From Bacteroides faecichinchillae JCM 17102 (lineage in GTDB: Bacteria; Bacteroidota; Bacteroidia; Bacteroidales; Bacteroidaceae): a stretch of 55,641 nt of DNA. Positions 20,532 through 29,988 of this stretch are shown here, piece after piece. Under the pieces are notes generated by a model that did not search any database, was not told the origin of the DNA, and worked only from the letters and a program-made list of their open reading frames with translations. The stretch covers positions 1 through 55,641 of the forward strand of contig NZ_BAKK01000031.1 in the NCBI RefSeq assembly GCF_000614145.1, read 5' to 3'. The number at the start of each line of letters is the position of its first letter. The first letter of the stretch is position 1. The translations under genes and the position numbers were made by a program.

Positions 20532-21569
20532 TTAGTTTTTAGCTATAAGCAAAGACTTATACTTTTCAAGTGCCTTTTCAAAAACAGCCTTTGCTTCCTC
20601 CATTGTTCCAAAGAATTCACCTCCGGATGCATTCAAATGCCCACCTCCATTAAAGAATTCAGCAGCCACTTTATTACAAGGGAAAGTTCCTACGGAACGA
20701 AGAGATATTTTTATCATCGGCTTCTCGGTATCTTCACGCAAAAAGCAAGAGAAACATACATTTTTAATAGATAAGGGAATATTGACAAAGCCCTCGCTGT
20801 CGCCTTTGATATAATCAAATCTCCCCTGTTCCTCTTTCGTAAGAGAAATGAGTGCAGCGTTACAATCAGAATATACCACCATGTTCGACAAGACATATCC
20901 CATCAAACGCAAACGACTCTCAGAGTAAGTATTGTACACCTTGCGATAGATGTCATCTTTATCAATACCTTTGGAAAGGAGTTCACTGATAATGAAATAG
21001 ATCTCGCGATTGTTGGAGTTGTAAGTAAACCCACCTGTATCAGTCATCATACCGGTGTAAATACATTCGGCTCCTTCCTTGGAAATATCACTGAAATAAC
21101 CCATTCGGCAAATCAAACGAAATATTAATTCAGAAGTAGAAGAAATGGTAGGATAAGACATCGTAATCTTACAAAAATCTTCCGGATAAAGATGATGATC
21201 AATCAAGACTTTACGTGCCGGAGATGCAGCAACTGCATCTGCCATATCCTCAATACGTTTTAACGCATTGAAATCAAGACAACAAATAACATCTGCTTCG
21301 GCTATCAATTTATCAGCAAAATCTTTATAACGGTCATACAAAAGAACATCTTTACTACCCGGCATCCATCTCAGAAAATCAGGAAACGCATTGGGAACAA
21401 TGACATTTACATTTTTTTCCTGTGAATCCAGAAAATGATAAAGTCCTAATGATGAACCGATAGCGTCGCCATCCGGAGAAACATGAGACACAATTACTAT
21501 TTTGTCAGCCCTTTCAAACCACTTTGTAAAATGGTCAATCTTAGCCTGTTCAATTACTTTAGTCAGCAT
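20532..21569 (-). CDS. nrnA: DHH-family phosphoesterase (NrnA-like oligoribonuclease / pAp phosphatase)
   Basis: Cytoplasmic DHH/DHHA1 phosphoesterase, 345 residues. The metal motifs are VSHVSPDGDAIGSS near residue 30, CCLDFNA, and the name-giving LIDHHLYPED near residue 125. The DHHA1 end has FFNGGGHLNASGGEF. Relatives degrade nano-RNA and dephosphorylate 3'-phosphoadenosine 5'-phosphate. It follows comEC by 47 bp on the same strand, with a possible internal TACATTTG element just before it (21593-21600). Confidence 0.85.
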   Translation of the reverse strand: MLTKVIEQAKIDHFTKWFERADKIVIVSHVSPDGDAIGSSLGLYHFLDSQEKNVNVIVPNAFPDFLRWMPGSKDVLLYDRYKDFADKLIAEADVICCLDFNALKRIEDMADAVAASPARKVLIDHHLYPEDFCKITMSYPTISSTSELIFRLICRMGYFSDISKEGAECIYTGMMTDTGGFTYNSNNREIYFIISELLSKGIDKDDIYRKVYNTYSESRLRLMGYVLSNMVVYSDCNAALISLTKEEQGRFDYIKGDSEGFVNIPLSIKNVCFSCFLREDTEKPMIKISLRSVGTFPCNKVAAEFFNGGGHLNASGGEFFGTMEEAKAVFEKALEKYKSLLIAKN

Positions 21570-21616
21570 ATTATAATTACTTTTTTGAGTTGCAAATGTA
21601 CGATAAATCTTTGTAC

Positions 21617-23713
21617 TTAGAGCAAAAAACGGATAGAACCTTCTTCAGATAAAGAGATAAAACGGAAACCTAATTGTCGACATTCTTTTTCTAGAAGCCG
21701 CTTTCGAGATTCTGAAAAAGAAGCATCCAAAACGATACATGACGGAGAAAATATCCGGGTTAGCTCTTTCATATGTCCTTCATAACCTTTACACAAATAC
21801 AGATAATGAATAGATAACGGAGAAACTGCAAATTTGTTTTGCCAACGATTATCTGTGATCATACCCACACGGCAACCATGATAAGACAATATCTGCCGGT
21901 GACGAGAAAAACCGGCAGACTGAAAATCCGTTTTAACTTCCACAGGAGGTAAAAGTTGAATCTGTTTCCAATAGTTTGCTACAACACGCTTTAAACGTCT
22001 CTTATCCGATTGCTGATCTCCGTAGCTAAGCCACGAATGCCCATCATTTTCTATGCAATGCACCACCGGACACCCACGAACATTATAAAAGACAAGACTA
22101 CGTTGAGGATGATTTGCCCAATTCATAATAGAATGTCCCACTCCTAACATCAACAAAAAGGATAAACATACCCATAAGTATCGAAGCCGGCGCTTCATCA
22201 TATAATACAATACCAACAATAGGAATATATAAAAGCCTGCAACTTCCCATTGATAAAGCCAAATATTATCTATGGAAGAGAATGGTAATTGCTCTACCCA
22301 ATGGACAAAAGTATTAAGGGCCTTAAGAAGCAACCTGCATCCTTCAGCCATGACAGATTGAAGCCAGAAAAAAGGAGTCAGGCAAAGCATCAAAACAGCC
22401 ATATATAATATAATGGTTACTAAAGGAATCACTACCAGGTTAGTCAATAAGAAATGAGTGGAAAAACGGGAAAAGTAAAACATAACAAGGGGAGCCGTAC
22501 CTAATTGTGCCGCTATAGATACTGCCATCAATCTCCAGATATATTTTCCCAACCAACCCTTGACAGGAAGCAACTGATAAATCGGTTTCTGAATTAATAA
22601 AATAGACGCTACCGCAAGAAACGAAAGTTGAAAACCTACATCAAACAGCCAGACCGGTTTACATAATAACATAAACCACGCAACTGCAGCTAAAGTATTT
22701 AATGAGATAGCCTTACGGCTGAATACTTCTGCTACTGCCAACGCAGAAAACATACTGGCCGAACGAATAACTGACGGCGACAGTCCTGTGAAAAATGCAA
22801 AGGACCATAATAATAGAAGGAGAAGAAGAGTGCGCAAATATTTTCCCGCATTACCTCCCTTCACATCCAACAATTTCAAAATATAAGAAAATAAGACATA
22901 TAAAAGTCCTATATGCAAACCGGATAATGCCAAAACATGACTTGCACCAGAAACAGAATAACTTTCACGAATTGATTCACTTAGTTCAGTTTTATCCCCC
23001 ACAGTCAATGCTGAAAGTACCGCTAATTCATCTCCTTCAAACCCTAGTTTCCGATATAAAGCCAGCAACTTCTCCCGATAAGAATTAGCCATCAACCGAA
23101 GGGAAGAAACTGAAACAGAAGACAACTTTGTCCATTTCCCGGAAGCAACATATCCGGTTCCGGCGATCCCTTTATACATCAGATAGCGGCTATAGTCAAA
23201 TTCTCCAAAGTTTTTCCCGTTCACAGGAGGAGAGATTTGCGAAGAAACTAATAGTTCATCTCCATCCTGTAACCGCACTACTGACGAATCTTGTTCCAGA
23301 TAAAGAATAGCCTTTCGCTCCACCGGACAAATATTGGCAGAATCATGATACTCTTCCAGAAATACACGACAAAGGTAGGACCGTTCCTTTAACTCCGGTG
23401 CATCTGTCAATCGTACCCGATAAACTGTTTCTTGATCTTTAAAGTCATAAACAGACTGTTGCAACTGCCCTGTTATTCCTATCCACCCTCCCATAAAACA
23501 AAGAGCAGAAACCGAGATACCAAAACACCAACGCAGGGAATGACGTCGTAAAAAATAAAAAGTAAAGGATAAACCGACAAAAAAACAAAAAAGAAGGATA
23601 CTTCCAGACAGTACAGATGTATTGTCAAAGAACATATCTCCACAAAAAACGCCTGTTATCCATGGGATAATCAGGCGTATATACGGATACTGATGTAAAT
23701 AGTAATTATCCAA
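21617..23713 (-). CDS. comEC: ComEC/Rec2-type DNA-uptake membrane protein
   Basis: Multi-pass inner-membrane protein of the ComEC family, 698 residues. Known members move single-stranded DNA across the inner membrane in competence. Two N-terminal membrane helices and a DUF4131-like region lead to the Competence domain (SGASHVLALSGLHIGLLYVL near residue 255; FFTGLSPSVIRSASM near residue 310), followed by many hydrophobic segments to about 510. The C-terminal 170 residues correspond to the beta-lactamase-like domain but show no HxHxDH metal motif. It is between rpe and nrnA in a compact run. Confidence 0.88.
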   Translation of the reverse strand: MDNYYLHQYPYIRLIIPWITGVFCGDMFFDNTSVLSGSILLFCFFVGLSFTFYFLRRHSLRWCFGISVSALCFMGGWIGITGQLQQSVYDFKDQETVYRVRLTDAPELKERSYLCRVFLEEYHDSANICPVERKAILYLEQDSSVVRLQDGDELLVSSQISPPVNGKNFGEFDYSRYLMYKGIAGTGYVASGKWTKLSSVSVSSLRLMANSYREKLLALYRKLGFEGDELAVLSALTVGDKTELSESIRESYSVSGASHVLALSGLHIGLLYVLFSYILKLLDVKGGNAGKYLRTLLLLLLLWSFAFFTGLSPSVIRSASMFSALAVAEVFSRKAISLNTLAAVAWFMLLCKPVWLFDVGFQLSFLAVASILLIQKPIYQLLPVKGWLGKYIWRLMAVSIAAQLGTAPLVMFYFSRFSTHFLLTNLVVIPLVTIILYMAVLMLCLTPFFWLQSVMAEGCRLLLKALNTFVHWVEQLPFSSIDNIWLYQWEVAGFYIFLLLVLYYMMKRRLRYLWVCLSFLLMLGVGHSIMNWANHPQRSLVFYNVRGCPVVHCIENDGHSWLSYGDQQSDKRRLKRVVANYWKQIQLLPPVEVKTDFQSAGFSRHRQILSYHGCRVGMITDNRWQNKFAVSPLSIHYLYLCKGYEGHMKELTRIFSPSCIVLDASFSESRKRLLEKECRQLGFRFISLSEEGSIRFLL

Positions 23714-23721
23714 GAAATAAA

Positions 23722-24375
23722 TTAGATTTCGTGTAACTTCCGAATCATCTGTTCCGGATCGGGCGCTCCGAACACCGCATTACCGGCTACTAATGCATCC
23801 GCTCCTGCTTCCACTAACCGAGCTCCTGTCTCTAAGTTCACTCCTCCGTCCACTTCAATCAAAGCTTTCGACCCTGTACGTTCAATCAAAGACTTCAACT
23901 CACGGACTTTTTCAACAGAGTGTTCTATAAACTTCTGTCCACCGAATCCAGGATTTACGCTCATGATAAGAACCATATAAACATCCTGTATAATATCTTG
24001 CAATAAAGCTACCGGAGTTGCCGGATTAATAGTTACAGCAGGCTGCATCCCTGCTTCCCTGATCTGCTGAATTACCCTGTGCAAATGAGGGCAAGCTTCA
24101 TAATGAACATTCATCGTATGAGCACCCAGTGCTTTAACTTCCGGTATAAACTTCTCCGGATTAACAATCATCAAATGTACATCCAAAGGCTTGTTCGTTA
24201 ATTTAGCTACATATTTCAATACCGGAAAGCCGAACGAAATATTAGGAACAAACACTCCGTCCATAATATCAATATGCACCCACTCCGCTTCACTGCGGTT
24301 TATCATTTCAATATCTCTCGCCAAATATCCAAAATCAGCCGAAAGAATGGAAGGAGCAATAATTGGTTTCATCAT
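23722..24375 (-). CDS. rpe: Ribulose-phosphate 3-epimerase
   Basis: Pentose-phosphate enzyme that interconverts ribulose-5-phosphate and xylulose-5-phosphate; 217 residues, usual length. TIM-barrel signatures are IAPSILSADFGYL at the start, metal ligands in VHIDIMDGVFVPNISFG (His34, Asp36), DVHLMI, SVNPGFGGQKF, and EVDGGVN with the catalytic Asp. The start may be the first or second Met. It lies 24 bp after fmt and 8 bp before comEC on the same strand. Confidence 0.96.
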   Translation of the reverse strand: MMKPIIAPSILSADFGYLARDIEMINRSEAEWVHIDIMDGVFVPNISFGFPVLKYVAKLTNKPLDVHLMIVNPEKFIPEVKALGAHTMNVHYEACPHLHRVIQQIREAGMQPAVTINPATPVALLQDIIQDVYMVLIMSVNPGFGGQKFIEHSVEKVRELKSLIERTGSKALIEVDGGVNLETGARLVEAGADALVAGNAVFGAPDPEQMIRKLHEI

Positions 24376-24399
24376 TTATCTATTTTAGTTCATAAAAGG

Positions 24400-25368
24400 T
24401 TAGTTCATTCGAAATTCATTCGTAAGATGGAATCCACGAAGAAATTCGTCCGTTTTAAGACGTTTCTTACCGGGAAGCTGCAAAGATAGTATGGAAACAA
24501 ATCCGTCAGGTAGGGCGACTTTGATATATTTCTTCCCATCCGTAACAATAGTACCCGGAGTAAGATCATGTGTTTCATGTATTTTCTCACTTTCAAATAC
24601 TTTCATTATTACTGCTTCCCCTTCAGAGTTTATCAATTCGGTCCATGCGGCAGGATAAGGAGATAATCCGCGAATAAAATCGTATACCTTCTTCACCGGC
24701 TGATTCCAATCAATACGACAAGTCTCTTTAAAGATCTTCGGAGCCGAACGAAGTTCACCTGCTACCGCCATTTCTTCCTGAGGAATAGATTTCACTGTAC
24801 CATTTAAAATATCATCAACTGTTTCAACAACCAACTTTCCTCCCAACATCATCAGTTTATCATGCACCACTTCTACATTATCTGTATCTGCAATTGGCAC
24901 TCGTACCTGCTGAATTACTTCACCGGTATCTATTTCATGTTTTAAGAAAAAAGTAGTAATCCCTGTCTCCGTATCCCCATTGATTACCGCCCAATTGATA
25001 GGAGCCGCACCACGATATTGAGGAAGCAGAGAAGCATGAAGATTAAATGTACCCAATCGAGGCATGTTCCATACTACTTCCGGCAACATTCGAAAGGCAA
25101 CCACAATCTGTAAGTCTGCCTTCCAAGCACGAAGAGCTTCCACAAAAGCTTCATCCTTTAGCTTTTCAGGTTGCAACAAAGGCAAATTCTGTTCCAACGC
25201 ATATTGTTTTACCGGAGAATACTGCACTTTATGTCCGCGTCCTGCCGGTTTATCAGGCATTGTTATCACACCTACTACGTTATAACCACCCTCTACCAAC
25301 TGACGCAAGGCCTCCACCGCAAAATCGGGTGTGCCCATATATACAATTCTTAAATCTTCTTTCTTCAT
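24400..25368 (-). CDS. fmt: Methionyl-tRNA formyltransferase
   Basis: Transfers a formyl group from 10-formyl-tetrahydrofolate to Met-tRNA for initiation; 322 residues. The Rossmann N-terminus is RIVYMGTPDFAVEALRQL. The active-site segment FNLHASLLPQYRGAAPINWA is followed by GDTETGITTFFL, with the conserved Asn, His and Asp. The C-terminal OB-like domain carries LSPYPAAWTEL. It follows clcA with only a few bases between stop and start. Confidence 0.96.
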   Translation of the reverse strand: MKKEDLRIVYMGTPDFAVEALRQLVEGGYNVVGVITMPDKPAGRGHKVQYSPVKQYALEQNLPLLQPEKLKDEAFVEALRAWKADLQIVVAFRMLPEVVWNMPRLGTFNLHASLLPQYRGAAPINWAVINGDTETGITTFFLKHEIDTGEVIQQVRVPIADTDNVEVVHDKLMMLGGKLVVETVDDILNGTVKSIPQEEMAVAGELRSAPKIFKETCRIDWNQPVKKVYDFIRGLSPYPAAWTELINSEGEAVIMKVFESEKIHETHDLTPGTIVTDGKKYIKVALPDGFVSILSLQLPGKKRLKTDEFLRGFHLTNEFRMN

Positions 25369-25373
25369 TTCTT

Positions 25374-27167
25374 CTAGTCTTCTGAAAAATGTACCAACAC
25401 CTGTCGATATGAATTAAATATCTTCGACTTAGAGACAAAACCTTCATAACGACCTTCTTCATCTACCACAGGTAAATTCCATGCTTTTGTATCATCAAAA
25501 GTCTGCATCACTTGCTCCATTCCATCCGTATCAAAGATCTTTGCAGGAGCAGATGTCATCAATTTACTAACGGTAAAGCGATGATAAAGTTCTTGACGAA
25601 ACATGATATTACGAATGTCATCCAACAGTACTAATCCCAACAACTCACCGGTCTTTTTATCTGTCACCGGAAAAACATTTCGATGTGAAGCAGCAATTGC
25701 TTTTACAAGTTCACCCAAATCCATTTCCGGGTGGACTACCACAAAATCTTTCTCTACCACATTCTCCATCTTCATCAAAGTTAATACAGCTTTATCTTTA
25801 TGATGAGTGAGTAATTGCCCTTTCTTGGCAAGACGCATGGAGTAAATACTATGTGGCTCAAATACAATAATCGTCAGGTATGAACTTACCGAGACAATCA
25901 TCAATGGAAGAAACAAGTCATATCCTCCTGTCAGTTCCGCAATCAGGAATACGCCGGTCAGAGGAGCATGCATGACACCACTCATCACTCCTGCCATTCC
26001 CATTAAAGCAAAATTCTTTTCGGGCAGAAAAGCAGAGAATTCAAACTCATTACTGAAATGAGAAAAGACAAATCCCGCAATACATCCCAGATAAAGTGAA
26101 GGTGCAAAAATACCACCACATCCACCTCCACCATTCGTTGCACTGGAAGCAAACACCTTAAACAAGATAATCAGTAAAAGATATACCAACAACAAATTAC
26201 CATATCCATAGAACATGGAATTGTTCATGACCGTATCCCACTCTACTGCCGATGATCCATTCAGTAAAAGTTCAATCGTATCGTAACCTTCGCCATAAAG
26301 AGGAGGAAAAAGGAAAATTAATACACTCAACATCACCCCGCCGAAAGCCAGTTTCTTATATGGATTTTTGAGCTTTCCGAAAACTCCTTCTACGGAATTC
26401 ATTGCACGGGTAAAATACAGCGAAACAAGACCACAAAAAATACCTAATAAAATAACATAAGGAATACGCTCCAACTCGAATGCCTGATCCAGATGGAATT
26501 TAAACATAGCCTCGGTTCCGGTAATGATATAAGATACTGTTGCTGCCGTTACTGCCGAAATTAATAAAGGAAGCAAAGAGGACATAGTCAAGTCAATCAT
26601 CAAGACTTCCAACGTAAACACCAAACCGGCGATCGGAGCCTTAAAGATTCCGGCAATTGCACCTGCCGCACCGCAACCAACCAGTAACATCAGGGTACGA
26701 TGTTCCATCTTGAACACACTTCCCAAATTGGAACCGATTGCCGAACCGGTTAATACAATAGGAGCCTCCGCCCCGACCGATCCACCGAATCCGATGGTTA
26801 TAGCACTGGCAATGGTAGACGACCATATATTATGTCTTTTAATACGTCCTTGTCTACGGGAAATAGCATACAAAATCTTAGTGACTCCATGACTAATATC
26901 ATCTTTTACTATGTTCCGTACAAACAAACCCGCTAAAAAGATTCCGATTACCGGATATACTAAATAAAGATAGTTAGCTTCTGTCGCGTTAAAGTTTTCT
27001 GTAAGAAAATTCTGTATTTCATGAATCAGGAATTTCAATATTAAGGCTGCCATCGCCGTAAAGATACCAACAAGAAAACTTAGTATCAAGATGAATTGTT
27101 TCTCCTTAATATTATTTTCCCGCCATTTAATACAACGCTGTAACAAACTCTGTTTTTCTTTCCTCAT
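25374..27167 (-). CDS. ClC-family chloride channel/transporter with CBS domains
   Basis: Inner-membrane ClC anion transporter of 597 residues. The anion-path signatures are GGSVGAEAPIVLTGSAIGS near residue 130, with Glu in GAEAP as the candidate gating glutamate, and GGGGCGGIFAPSLYLG near residue 350. About 10 or more hydrophobic helices end near residue 440. Two CBS domains follow (about 455-520 and 530-590), which in relatives bind adenine nucleotides. It abuts tsaC upstream, and translation is probably coupled. Confidence 0.92.
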   Translation of the reverse strand: MRKEKQSLLQRCIKWRENNIKEKQFILILSFLVGIFTAMAALILKFLIHEIQNFLTENFNATEANYLYLVYPVIGIFLAGLFVRNIVKDDISHGVTKILYAISRRQGRIKRHNIWSSTIASAITIGFGGSVGAEAPIVLTGSAIGSNLGSVFKMEHRTLMLLVGCGAAGAIAGIFKAPIAGLVFTLEVLMIDLTMSSLLPLLISAVTAATVSYIITGTEAMFKFHLDQAFELERIPYVILLGIFCGLVSLYFTRAMNSVEGVFGKLKNPYKKLAFGGVMLSVLIFLFPPLYGEGYDTIELLLNGSSAVEWDTVMNNSMFYGYGNLLLVYLLLIILFKVFASSATNGGGGCGGIFAPSLYLGCIAGFVFSHFSNEFEFSAFLPEKNFALMGMAGVMSGVMHAPLTGVFLIAELTGGYDLFLPLMIVSVSSYLTIIVFEPHSIYSMRLAKKGQLLTHHKDKAVLTLMKMENVVEKDFVVVHPEMDLGELVKAIAASHRNVFPVTDKKTGELLGLVLLDDIRNIMFRQELYHRFTVSKLMTSAPAKIFDTDGMEQVMQTFDDTKAWNLPVVDEEGRYEGFVSKSKIFNSYRQVLVHFSED

Positions 27168-27731
27168 CTATTCACGAATTATCTTAATCACTCCACCTTT
27201 ATCCAACTTAATAATACTAGAAGGTTTTGGCCGGCTCATATCATCCTGACGATAACCTACAATATAATCTACAGCAGATTTTATTTCATCGCTGATTTCA
27301 CTAAAATTAGCTGCACCCGGTTGCCCGCTAACATTGGCCGATGTAGAAACAATCGCCTTACGGAACTGTTGGCAAAGGCGTTTGGAGAACTCTTCATTTG
27401 TCACCCGGATACCAACACTACCGTCCTCAGCCAGCAGATTGGGAGCCAAATTACGCGCACCTGAATAAATAATGGTAAGTGGTTTTTCTGCAACATCAAT
27501 TAAATCCCACGCCACCTCGGGAACATCCTGTACATAAAAATCTACTTTCACAGAGGTGTCCACCAGAACCAACATTGCTTTACTGTCGGCACGTTTTTTT
27601 ATCTCATAAATTCGGCGTACAGCCTCTTCGTTAGTAGCGTCACAACCTATACCCCATACGGTATCAGTAGGATAAAGGATAACTCCTCCTCCATTCATCA
27701 CCTGACAGGCTTTTTTAATATCTTCTATCAT
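27168..27731 (-). CDS. tsaC: L-threonylcarbamoyladenylate synthase (Sua5/YrdC)
   Basis: Makes threonylcarbamoyl-AMP for the t6A modification of ANN-decoding tRNAs. The YrdC fold shows GGVILYPTDTVWGIGCDATN, KKRADSKAMLVL, and TSANVSGQPGA near the end. The frame can extend to a GTG at 27761, but the promoter -7 element lies at 27763-27770 with an expected start near 27759. The ATG at 27731 (187 residues) is therefore preferred. First gene of the tsaC-clcA-fmt-rpe-comEC-nrnA run. Confidence 0.93.
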   Translation of the reverse strand: MIEDIKKACQVMNGGGVILYPTDTVWGIGCDATNEEAVRRIYEIKKRADSKAMLVLVDTSVKVDFYVQDVPEVAWDLIDVAEKPLTIIYSGARNLAPNLLAEDGSVGIRVTNEEFSKRLCQQFRKAIVSTSANVSGQPGAANFSEISDEIKSAVDYIVGYRQDDMSRPKPSSIIKLDKGGVIKIIRE

Positions 27732-27748
27732 TTCTTGATTAATTTCTG

Positions 27749-27792
27749 TTGAGAATAACACGCAAAAGTACTACTTTTGCTCCGAATTCAAA
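27749..27792. promoter_or_regulatory. Divergent overlapping promoters in a 19-bp palindrome (tsaC / thioesterase)
   Basis: The palindrome GCAAAAGTACTACTTTTGC (27762-27780) supplies TACTTTTG -7 elements on both strands: plus 27772-27779, minus 27770-27763. The minus promoter has TTTG (27792-27789) at 18 bp. The plus promoter has TTG (27749-27751) at 20 bp. Expected starts are near 27783 (+) and 27759 (-), about 24 bp apart and pointing away from each other. Confidence 0.65.
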
Positions 27793-27809
27793 AAGATTAA
27801 GTGAAAACT

Positions 27810-28250
27810 ATGGAAGAAATTGTATTTCACCACTCATTGCCTATCCAATTACGCTTTAATGACGTAGACAAATTCGGTCACGTCAATAACACCGTTTATT
27901 TCTCTTTCTACGATTTGGGAAAGACTGAATATTTTGCTTATGTATGCCCGGGAGTCGACTGGGAAAAAATGGGAATTGTCGTTGTACATATTGAGGCAAA
28001 TTTTGTCAAGCAAATTTTCGGATCGGATCATATTGCAGTACAAACAGCCGTTTCGGAAATCGGAACTAAAAGTTTTCATTTGGTTCAACGGGTGATCGAC
28101 ACAGAAACTTTTGAGGTAAAATGTGTCTGTAAATCTGTGATGGTTACTTACGATCTGGAAAAGCACGAATCTATGCCACTTACTCAGGAATGGATTGAGG
28201 CTATTTGCAGGTATGAAGGACGGGATTTACGGAAAAAGACAGGAAAATGA
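27810..28250 (+). CDS. Acyl-CoA thioesterase, 4HBT/YbgC family
   Basis: Hot-dog-fold thioesterase of 146 residues. The signature LRFNDVDKFGHVNNTVYFSF includes the catalytic Asp region (D-x-x-GHVNN), followed by the YFAYV helix. The ATG at 27810 is chosen; a GTG at 27801 would add three residues. Substrate is unknown; such proteins hydrolyse various acyl-CoA or acyl-ACP thioesters. It is transcribed divergently from tsaC by the palindromic promoter pair. Confidence 0.85.
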   Translation: MEEIVFHHSLPIQLRFNDVDKFGHVNNTVYFSFYDLGKTEYFAYVCPGVDWEKMGIVVVHIEANFVKQIFGSDHIAVQTAVSEIGTKSFHLVQRVIDTETFEVKCVCKSVMVTYDLEKHESMPLTQEWIEAICRYEGRDLRKKTGK

Positions 28251-28319
28251 TCATAAAAAGAGCTACAATGGCAAATATTCTTTTTAGAAAGTAATGTAGG
28301 TACTAAAAATATCATATAT

Positions 28320-29150
28320 TTGTTTATTAAACAATCCCTTAATAAACAAAGAATACTCACCGCTATTCTTCTTATATCATGTTTTTCGGTAGTTTATTCT
28401 CAAACTAATAATTATACCAAAGCTGAATTAGGACAAAAAATGTGACTCTATCATCCAAGAAGGCAATCTCCTATATCGATATGAAAAAGCCACATGGGTA
28501 TTTCAGGATATGTATATGAATAAACCGGAAACGATGGAAACTGCTGCTACTTATTTAACTTATGAGCAGGGAGATTCCATCAAATGTATTCTGATCGACA
28601 AAGAGGGGAAATGTTGTTTTGAAGTATCTTTTCTTGAAACATCAACACCTTGTTTAGTACGTCATTTATATCGCGACTTGTCCGATTGTGAAAACAACCT
28701 ACTCAGTACCAGAACAAAAATTCTGAAAAGTATAGTCGAGAATTAATATGAGGCAGCACATTTGAAGGGTATAGTCTGAACTGGATATTACCCCCTTTTG
28801 AAAAAGGGTATAAACTTTATGCTATAAACGGAACTCAGCAAGCAAAAGAAGTCCCCACTGGAAACGACTATCTGTTCATCACTAATAAAGAAGGAGAAAT
28901 ACAATCCTGGAAGAAATTTCATTCCAGCCTTATTCCAATTGACAAGAGAAAACCCGGTGGAAAGCATTTCCATTCTCACCTAAAAAAAGAACCATTTATA
29001 TCAGCAACAGATATTTGTACATTCAAGTTATACCAAAATCAAATTGGGCTCACCAGTTTTGGAGTATATTCACCGGCTCTTAGTACTTATTTTATCTATC
29101 AACTTGAAACAAATTCTATCAAAATTTCAAAAGATCTCGATGATATGTAG
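28320..29150 (+). pseudogene. Decayed gene for a secreted protein of unknown function
   Basis: No family recognised. A signal-peptide-like start (about 28320: hydrophobic LTAILLISCFSVVYSQ) runs into a stop at 28441. One extra A in the six-A run 28435-28440 separates it from the continuing frame (CDSIIQEGNLLYRYEKATWVF onward, open 28441-28746). That frame ends in TAA. Further coding sequence then appears in other frames as FEGYSLNWILPPFEKGYKLYAINGTQ and on to KISKDLDDM, stop at 29150. At least one more frameshift and an in-frame stop lie near 28744-28770. No ATG is evident at the 5' end. About 275 residues if intact. Confidence 0.6.
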
Positions 29151-29312
29151 TAAAACATAGATAGTCTCCCATAATAATCTCATATAGACAAAATTGGATT
29201 GGCGATGTAAATATGCCAATCCTGTTTTAGTTTTCTCTTAATATAAGTTTCTAATAAAATATTATTGAGTCTATATCTACCTTGCTCTCTTAGAGATTAT
29301 AAAGTTACTTTT

Positions 29313-29426
29313 TATTGTCACTTATCACTTTTCTGTATTAAGTCCCAGATAATCAATGATGAAATAGTGATAATAGACAGGTGACAATAGAGTGACAATA
29401 GAAATTTAGAACCTCCCTATTGTCAC
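29313..29426. repeat. GTGACAATAG-type repeat cluster, left
   Basis: Copies in both orientations: TATTGTCAC (29313-29321), GTGACAATAG at 29381-29390 and 29392-29401, CTATTGTCAC (29417-29426), plus the variant AGTGATAATAG (29366-29376). The 29392 copy and the 29417 copy form an inverted pair. Confidence 0.7.
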
Positions 29427-29664
29427 TTCCATTTAGTTATATTATCATTTATTTATCTGGTTATCAACGATTACAAATACAATTCGATCATCAATTTCCT
29501 GAGTGTTAAAAAACACAATCTACGGCTATTGCATTACTTGCTTTTTATTAATAAACAGAATGATTATTCAACTAATACGGCATATAATAGAACAAATACT
29601 ACTAACCTTAACATACCGACAAGGCTCGACTACTGTTTTTTGCAAGGTACACATCCTCGTTTCA

Positions 29665-29752
29665 CGTACGTAAACCATTCGGATGATGTACGTGAACCCA
29701 ATAGATCACGTACGTGAAGCCATGGGACCATGTACGTAAAACGATATTTATC
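29665..29752 (+). repeat. Four direct 22-bp iterons with TACGT core
   Basis: TACGT recurs at 29667, 29689, 29711 and 29733, an exact 22-bp period. Units follow the pattern [CT]GTACGT[GA]AA[ACG]C, and three of the four continue with CCA within the next bases. Period and head-to-tail order are iteron-like. Confidence 0.7.
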
Positions 29753-29988
29753 ATTTCAAAAAGCCATTAACTAAAGGTTCAAAACAACTAAACAAACGGT
29801 CTATTTCCTCTAATATAAAGGGGATTACACAATTTTACATGCCAAATCTATTTAACCGAAATAAAAAGATAAGATGATTGCTTTGTCTCTTTTCTATATT
29901 TAAAAGAGATAGAAAATCCAATAATAACACAAAGAAAGGGAAAGTAAAAACACAAAAGCGCCGAGAATAATAGAATAACAAAGTAAAA

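Noticed and set aside
29529..29717. 62-residue ORF in the repeat region
   Set aside because: It runs through the iterons, has no domain or signal features, and its composition fits random AT-rich DNA.
29665..29752. CRISPR array
   Set aside because: The conserved part of each 22-bp unit is about 12 bases with no room for spacers of 30 or more bases, and there are no cas genes.
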